A stretch of 22,603 nucleotides of DNA from a virus. The translations under genes were made by a program, and so were the position numbers. The stretch's first letter is position 1, and each line of letters opens with the position of its first letter. The stretch is taken from the IMG/VR virus record IMGVR_UViG_3300027985_000312, positions 1-22,603 of that record. One strand, given 5' to 3'. Shown piece after piece: positions 19,886 to 22,603 of the stretch. The notes beneath the pieces are model-generated. The model searched no databases and was not told the DNA's origin. It saw nothing but the letters and a program-made list of their open reading frames with translations.

Positions 19886-21114
19886 CGTGACACCATCCCG
19901 TCTTCAATCACGACACCGGCCGCGCCTGTCTCGTCCACGCGCTCGATCCACACCTGGAAATCGTGGGCTGTCGCCATGTCGGCTATCATGGCCATGTTCT
20001 CGCTGTCCAGCAGGCTGCCGTCGGTGATCCGGACCACGCGCAGTTCGGGGTTCATCGCCATGGCAAGCGCCAGCGATACGCGCAGGCGTTCGGCGCCTGA
20101 TGCCTGGTTGAACGGCTGGCCCTGGTACGTGACGCCCTCGGCATCGAACCCCAGCCCGTCCAGCGGGAAATGCGCGCCGGCCAGGCCGTCGGCCTTCTGC
20201 TGGTCTATGGCCTCGATCTGCGCCGTAAGCTCGTCGTACTGCGCTTCCAGTTCACCGAAGCGGGCGCGGGCGCTGCGCCACGCTGCCGCTTCACGCACCA
20301 GCTTGTTGCTTGCTTCGATGGACGCCAACTTGGCCTTGAACGGTTCCAGGTCGGGATCTTCGCCGAGTGCGAACACGGAAGCGTCGGCGCGCTTCTTGCG
20401 GTCCTTCGCCGCTGCCAGCGCCTGTTCCAGTCGTTCGACCTCTGCCGCTGCCGCCTGCTGCTCGGTGCGCGCCCTGTCGTTGGCCGACAGCACGGCCATG
20501 GCCGCTTCGTACTCTGCCATGACGGCCGATGCCGATTCCTCGGTGTCGGGTATGGTGTCGAACGCGGTCACGCCGTCAGACGCCAGGCCGCCCATGGACT
20601 CATACGCGCCCTTGGCGCGCTGTACGTCTTGGTGCAGCAGCCGGCGCGTGTCATAGATCGCCTGGCGCTTGGCGTCCAGGGCCACGGGATCGAACGGCAG
20701 TTCAACCAGGCCAAGCAGCATTTCGACCTGCTGACGCGCCGGCGCGTTGGCGAACTCCAAGGGATCGAACGACAGCGCGCCCACAAGCTCGTCCAGCATC
20801 TGTTGCGGGCGCTTCTGTGGTACGCCGTCTGGCGTGGTGACAGTCAGCGTGGTTGTTCCGGACTCGTCCCATGAGCGCGTCACCACGAGCGTGCCAAGGT
20901 CCAGACGCACGTCTGCCTTGTCTTCGCCTTCGCGCACAGGGTTGGGCGTGACCTTGGCCGCGGCTTTCCACTGCAAGGCCATCCAGATCGAATCAAGTAC
21001 GCTGGTCTTGCCCTGGGCGTTGCGGCCGGCAACGACCTGCACCGGCCCGTCGGGCGTGATGTGCACGGCGCGCAGCCGTTTGATGTTCTCGGCGCGCAGC
21101 TCTACGATCTTCAT
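19882..21114 (-). CDS. RecF/SbcC-like ATPase (SMC-type DNA repair ATPase)
   Basis: A 410-residue protein from ATG 21114, preceded by ACGGGGG. Walker A is VAGRNAQGKTSVLDSIWMAL (about residues 28-47). The middle, about residues 180-300, is a coiled coil rich in Ala, Glu, Lys and Arg. The ABC signature (ASGAERLRVSLALAMAM) begins at residue 338, and the Walker B/D-loop region is RVVRITDGSLLDSENM with TDG instead of the usual D-E pair. The C-terminus FQVWIERVDE fits the H-loop strand. Such proteins bind DNA ends or gaps in recombination and repair, often with an SbcD/Mre11-type nuclease; no such partner is visible here. It leads the next run of coupled genes. Confidence 0.88.
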   Translation of the reverse strand: MKIVELRAENIKRLRAVHITPDGPVQVVAGRNAQGKTSVLDSIWMALQWKAAAKVTPNPVREGEDKADVRLDLGTLVVTRSWDESGTTTLTVTTPDGVPQKRPQQMLDELVGALSFDPLEFANAPARQQVEMLLGLVELPFDPVALDAKRQAIYDTRRLLHQDVQRAKGAYESMGGLASDGVTAFDTIPDTEESASAVMAEYEAAMAVLSANDRARTEQQAAAAEVERLEQALAAAKDRKKRADASVFALGEDPDLEPFKAKLASIEASNKLVREAAAWRSARARFGELEAQYDELTAQIEAIDQQKADGLAGAHFPLDGLGFDAEGVTYQGQPFNQASGAERLRVSLALAMAMNPELRVVRITDGSLLDSENMAMIADMATAHDFQVWIERVDETGAAGVVIEDGMVSR

Positions 21115-21174
21115 TCCGAACCCCCGTTCGTTTCAATGGGCACCACCACGTGCCCGTTACATTTCAGTGTACCG
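21115..21174. other. Short intergenic region with a hairpin and repeated CCGTTAC
   Basis: GGGCAC/GTGCCC (21138-21143 with 21150-21155) form a perfect 6-bp stem around a 6-base loop. CCGTTAC occurs at 21154-21160 and again at 21172-21178. The ATPase ribosome binding site (GGGGG) lies at the left end. I see no convincing promoter. Confidence 0.4.
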
Positions 21175-21654
21175 TTACTTGCTGGGTGCTGGCAATACTC
21201 CCATTCGCTCGGCTTTCGCCACGATCTGGCGTACCTCGCGCGAGATCCCGCCGACGGCCTGCGCTTGCGAACTCGGGCGCCCAGGCACCGCCGGCGCATC
21301 GTCTTGCACCGCCGGCAGCTTTCCGTCCGTACGATCCCTGGACTGGTCCAAGCGGTCTGCCAGCTCAGAGACAATCGGCGGTATGCGGTCCAGCATCCTG
21401 CATGCCCTGCGCAGTGCGCCGGCGGCGTGTCGGTTCCCAGGTTCCTTGCTCGACGGCTTGCCGCTTGCCACCTTCACGTCGTCTGCTCGGTAGTTGTCGC
21501 GCTGCGCCACCATCTGTTCCAGTTCCGCCATCGCCTGCGCTGCCGCCATGAGCGACGCGCGCGCCCTTCGATCTGCCAGTGGAACGCGCAGCACGAACGT
21601 ATCTGGATCGGTGATCTTGTCGTCGTGTGGTTGTGCCGGTGGCTGGTACCTCAT
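21175..21654 (-). CDS. Unknown helical protein
   Basis: ATG 21654 lies 2 bases after the stop of the previous gene and gives 159 residues (MRYQPPAQPHDDKITDPDTF). The early part has FVLRVPLADRRARASLMAAA followed by a long helix (AELEQMVAQRDN). The rest is helical and charged (RRACRMLDRIPPIVSELADR, GGISREVRQIVAKAERMGVL). It lies directly upstream of the ATPase gene, separated by 60 bases, and may belong to the same process. No family is recognised. Confidence 0.65.
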   Translation of the reverse strand: MRYQPPAQPHDDKITDPDTFVLRVPLADRRARASLMAAAQAMAELEQMVAQRDNYRADDVKVASGKPSSKEPGNRHAAGALRRACRMLDRIPPIVSELADRLDQSRDRTDGKLPAVQDDAPAVPGRPSSQAQAVGGISREVRQIVAKAERMGVLPAPSK

Positions 21655-21656
21655 GC

Positions 21657-21995
21657 CTACCCCCTGTCTGGAATCGCCCACTCGTCTGCAAGCTCGATCC
21701 TGAAAGGTCCGCGAAAACGTGCTGTGAAAACAGGGTCATGGTACTGATGCATAAGCCGCCCACCGACCACCAAAGTGCCCGCAGGCTCACGGTCCATGGA
21801 AAGGTCCATGGCCTTGATTGTTCCGGATACGGTGATGATAGGCGCATCGCGCGTCCCGCCGACATGGAACACCAGCTGGTAGTCAGGATCTTCTGGAACC
21901 GCTTGCATGGCCGCCTCGGCTTCCAGTGGTGTGACTCTAAGCAGCGCGGCCATCATGCATGCCAGACTGCCGCCTACAAACTCGCGCCGATCCAT
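21657..21995 (-). CDS. Small protein with Tat-like signal peptide
   Basis: ATG 21995 overlaps the ASCH stop (TGATG); GTG 21998 is an alternative one codon earlier. The 112-residue product begins MDRREFVGGSLACMMAALL followed by RVTPLEAEAA. This has the look of a twin-arginine signal: R-R-x-F, a short hydrophobic stretch, then an AxA-type site. The rest is beta-rich (YQLVFHVGGTRDAPIITVSG, GTLVVGGRLMHQY, FTARFRGPFRIELAD). If real, the protein would be exported, which is unusual for this operon. It is also possible that the N-terminus is simply an amphipathic helix of a cytoplasmic protein. No family is recognised. Confidence 0.6.
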   Translation of the reverse strand: MDRREFVGGSLACMMAALLRVTPLEAEAAMQAVPEDPDYQLVFHVGGTRDAPIITVSGTIKAMDLSMDREPAGTLVVGGRLMHQYHDPVFTARFRGPFRIELADEWAIPDRG

Positions 21996-22483
21996 CACTC
22001 ACACCCCACGATCTGTCGCAGCACGGCCAGTTCCACGTCCTCGGGAAGCGTCCACAGCATCTGCCGTCCGGACACCGGCACAGGTTTGCGCAGCGGCTTC
22101 ACCTGGTCCAAGATCCACCCGAACCGCCCAGGGCCAAGGTCGCCCATGGCCTGTTCCCGCGCCATGACGGTGGGTAGATATTCGTCGCTGTACTCGTGGC
22201 CCAACCGCCATTCCAGATCCTCTGCCGGCACGCAGTCGATCACGCGAGCGACCGCTACGACCGCGCCGAAAGGAACGTGCAGCGGGTTGGTACGGTGATC
22301 GGTGAACGCGTCCAGTATCCGACCTTGCATAACGTCGGCATTCTGCACGTATCGCTGGTCCGCGCCGGCATGGATCGCCAGCAGTCCGCGGTGGTTCGTC
22401 TTCCAGCTGCGTGTCTCCACACGCTTTGCAGACCAGGCAATCAGCTGCGCATAGGGCTGGTAGAGTGTCACGGCCCGCAACAT
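21995..22483 (-). CDS. ASCH-domain protein
   Basis: ATG 22483 shares a base with the stop of the preceding gene (TGATG) and gives 162 residues; the frame runs further up but that part is a shadow of the preceding gene. The start MLRAVTLYQPYAQLIAWSAK then RVETRSWKTNHRGLLAIHAG is the classic ASCH N-terminal pattern: L-x-Q-P-x-A, then K-x-V/E-T/N-R-x-W, G-x-x-x-I-H-A. FGAVVAVARVIDC and GRFGWILDQVKPL follow. ASCH is a beta-barrel fold related to PUA and thought to bind RNA or modified bases. The role in phages is unclear; regulation or nucleic-acid modification is typical. Confidence 0.85.
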   Translation of the reverse strand: MLRAVTLYQPYAQLIAWSAKRVETRSWKTNHRGLLAIHAGADQRYVQNADVMQGRILDAFTDHRTNPLHVPFGAVVAVARVIDCVPAEDLEWRLGHEYSDEYLPTVMAREQAMGDLGPGRFGWILDQVKPLRKPVPVSGRQMLWTLPEDVELAVLRQIVGCE

Positions 22484-22603
22484 CAGAACAACCCCATTGG
22501 CGTGGTGTACTGCTCGTGCATGCCGCCACCGAACTGCCACGCATGGTCGGTGTGGTAGGTGCGGGCGATGCTTCCAAGCTGTGACGGCCACTGCAGCACT
22601 TCG
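22483..22603 (-). CDS. 3' end of an unknown gene (partial, runs off right edge)
   Basis: The last 40 residues of a minus-strand gene are visible, ending WQFGGGMHEQYTTPMGLF and stop TGA at 22483-22485. The stop overlaps the ATG of the ASCH gene in the TGATG manner used throughout this operon, and the frame has normal codon use. The fragment is too short to assign. It shows aromatic and His residues (IARTYHTDHAWQF) but no diagnostic motif. Confidence 0.6.
   Translation of the reverse strand, partial: EVLQWPSQLGSIARTYHTDHAWQFGGGMHEQYTTPMGLF

Noticed and set aside
19521-19907. An upstream extension of the basic protein gene
   Set aside because: This part reads the VVA0879-like gene out of frame; the GTGA overlap at 19520 gives the sensible start.
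1-22603. CRISPR arrays, insertion sequences, integrase or attachment sites
   Set aside because: I saw no regular spaced repeats, no transposase or integrase motifs and no tRNA gene in the window.

Overview
The window is a stretch of a tailed double-stranded DNA phage (or a prophage) from a high-GC host. Every gene I can support lies on the minus strand, so the map reads from high to low coordinates. Genes are packed with overlapping stop/start pairs (ATGA, GTGA, TGATG), many starts are GTG, and most are preceded by a strong purine-rich ribosome binding site of the type GAAAGGGGG. The long open frames on the plus strand are antisense shadows of GC-rich genes. The sequence does not name the host. 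The head genes are Mu-like (DUF935-type portal, MuF, gpI protease, gpT capsid, gp35/gp36/gpG/gp37-like proteins), but no Mu transposase is present here.

Right part, about 22603 to 15239 (DNA-metabolism and accessory operon): the 3' end of an unknown gene; an ASCH-domain protein; a small protein with a Tat-like N-terminus; a helical unknown; a RecF/SbcC-like ATPase; a VVA0879-like zinc protein; a basic unknown; a 52-residue two-helix membrane protein; a Cys-rich unknown; a zinc-ribbon protein ending in an FtsK-gamma-like winged helix; two small Cys-containing unknowns; a DNA cytosine methyltransferase split between two frames; an HNH endonuclease; a PD-(D/E)XK MmcB-like nuclease; and a small beta-barrel-like protein. 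Almost all are translationally coupled.

Centre, 15238 to 8884: a 175-base leader with a promoter candidate, a terminator-like hairpin and a small palindrome precedes the packaging and head operon. That operon runs terminase small subunit (with an N-terminal zinc finger), terminase large subunit, DUF935-like portal, a small protein, a MuF head-morphogenesis protein with a JAMM/RadC-like C-terminal domain, and two small Cys-containing proteins. A rho-independent terminator and a mostly empty gap (8884-9300) follow.

Left part, 8883 to 1 (capsid assembly, neck and tail start): a Mu gpI-like protease/scaffold with a probable internal scaffold start, a DUF2190-like decoration protein, a Mu gpT-like major capsid protein, a gp35-like protein, four extra virion-like genes (including an AT-richer DNRLRE-type pair), a gp36-like neck protein, a gpG-like tail completion protein, a gp37-like protein and the 5' part of a tail-tube-like gene with an Ig-like domain that runs off the left edge.

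The most notable points are the FtsK-gamma-like domain in a small phage protein, the MuF-JAMM fusion, the broken methyltransferase beside two nucleases, the Tat-like leader, the internal scaffold start, and the hairpin-embedded ribosome binding sites shared by the two capsid-shell genes.
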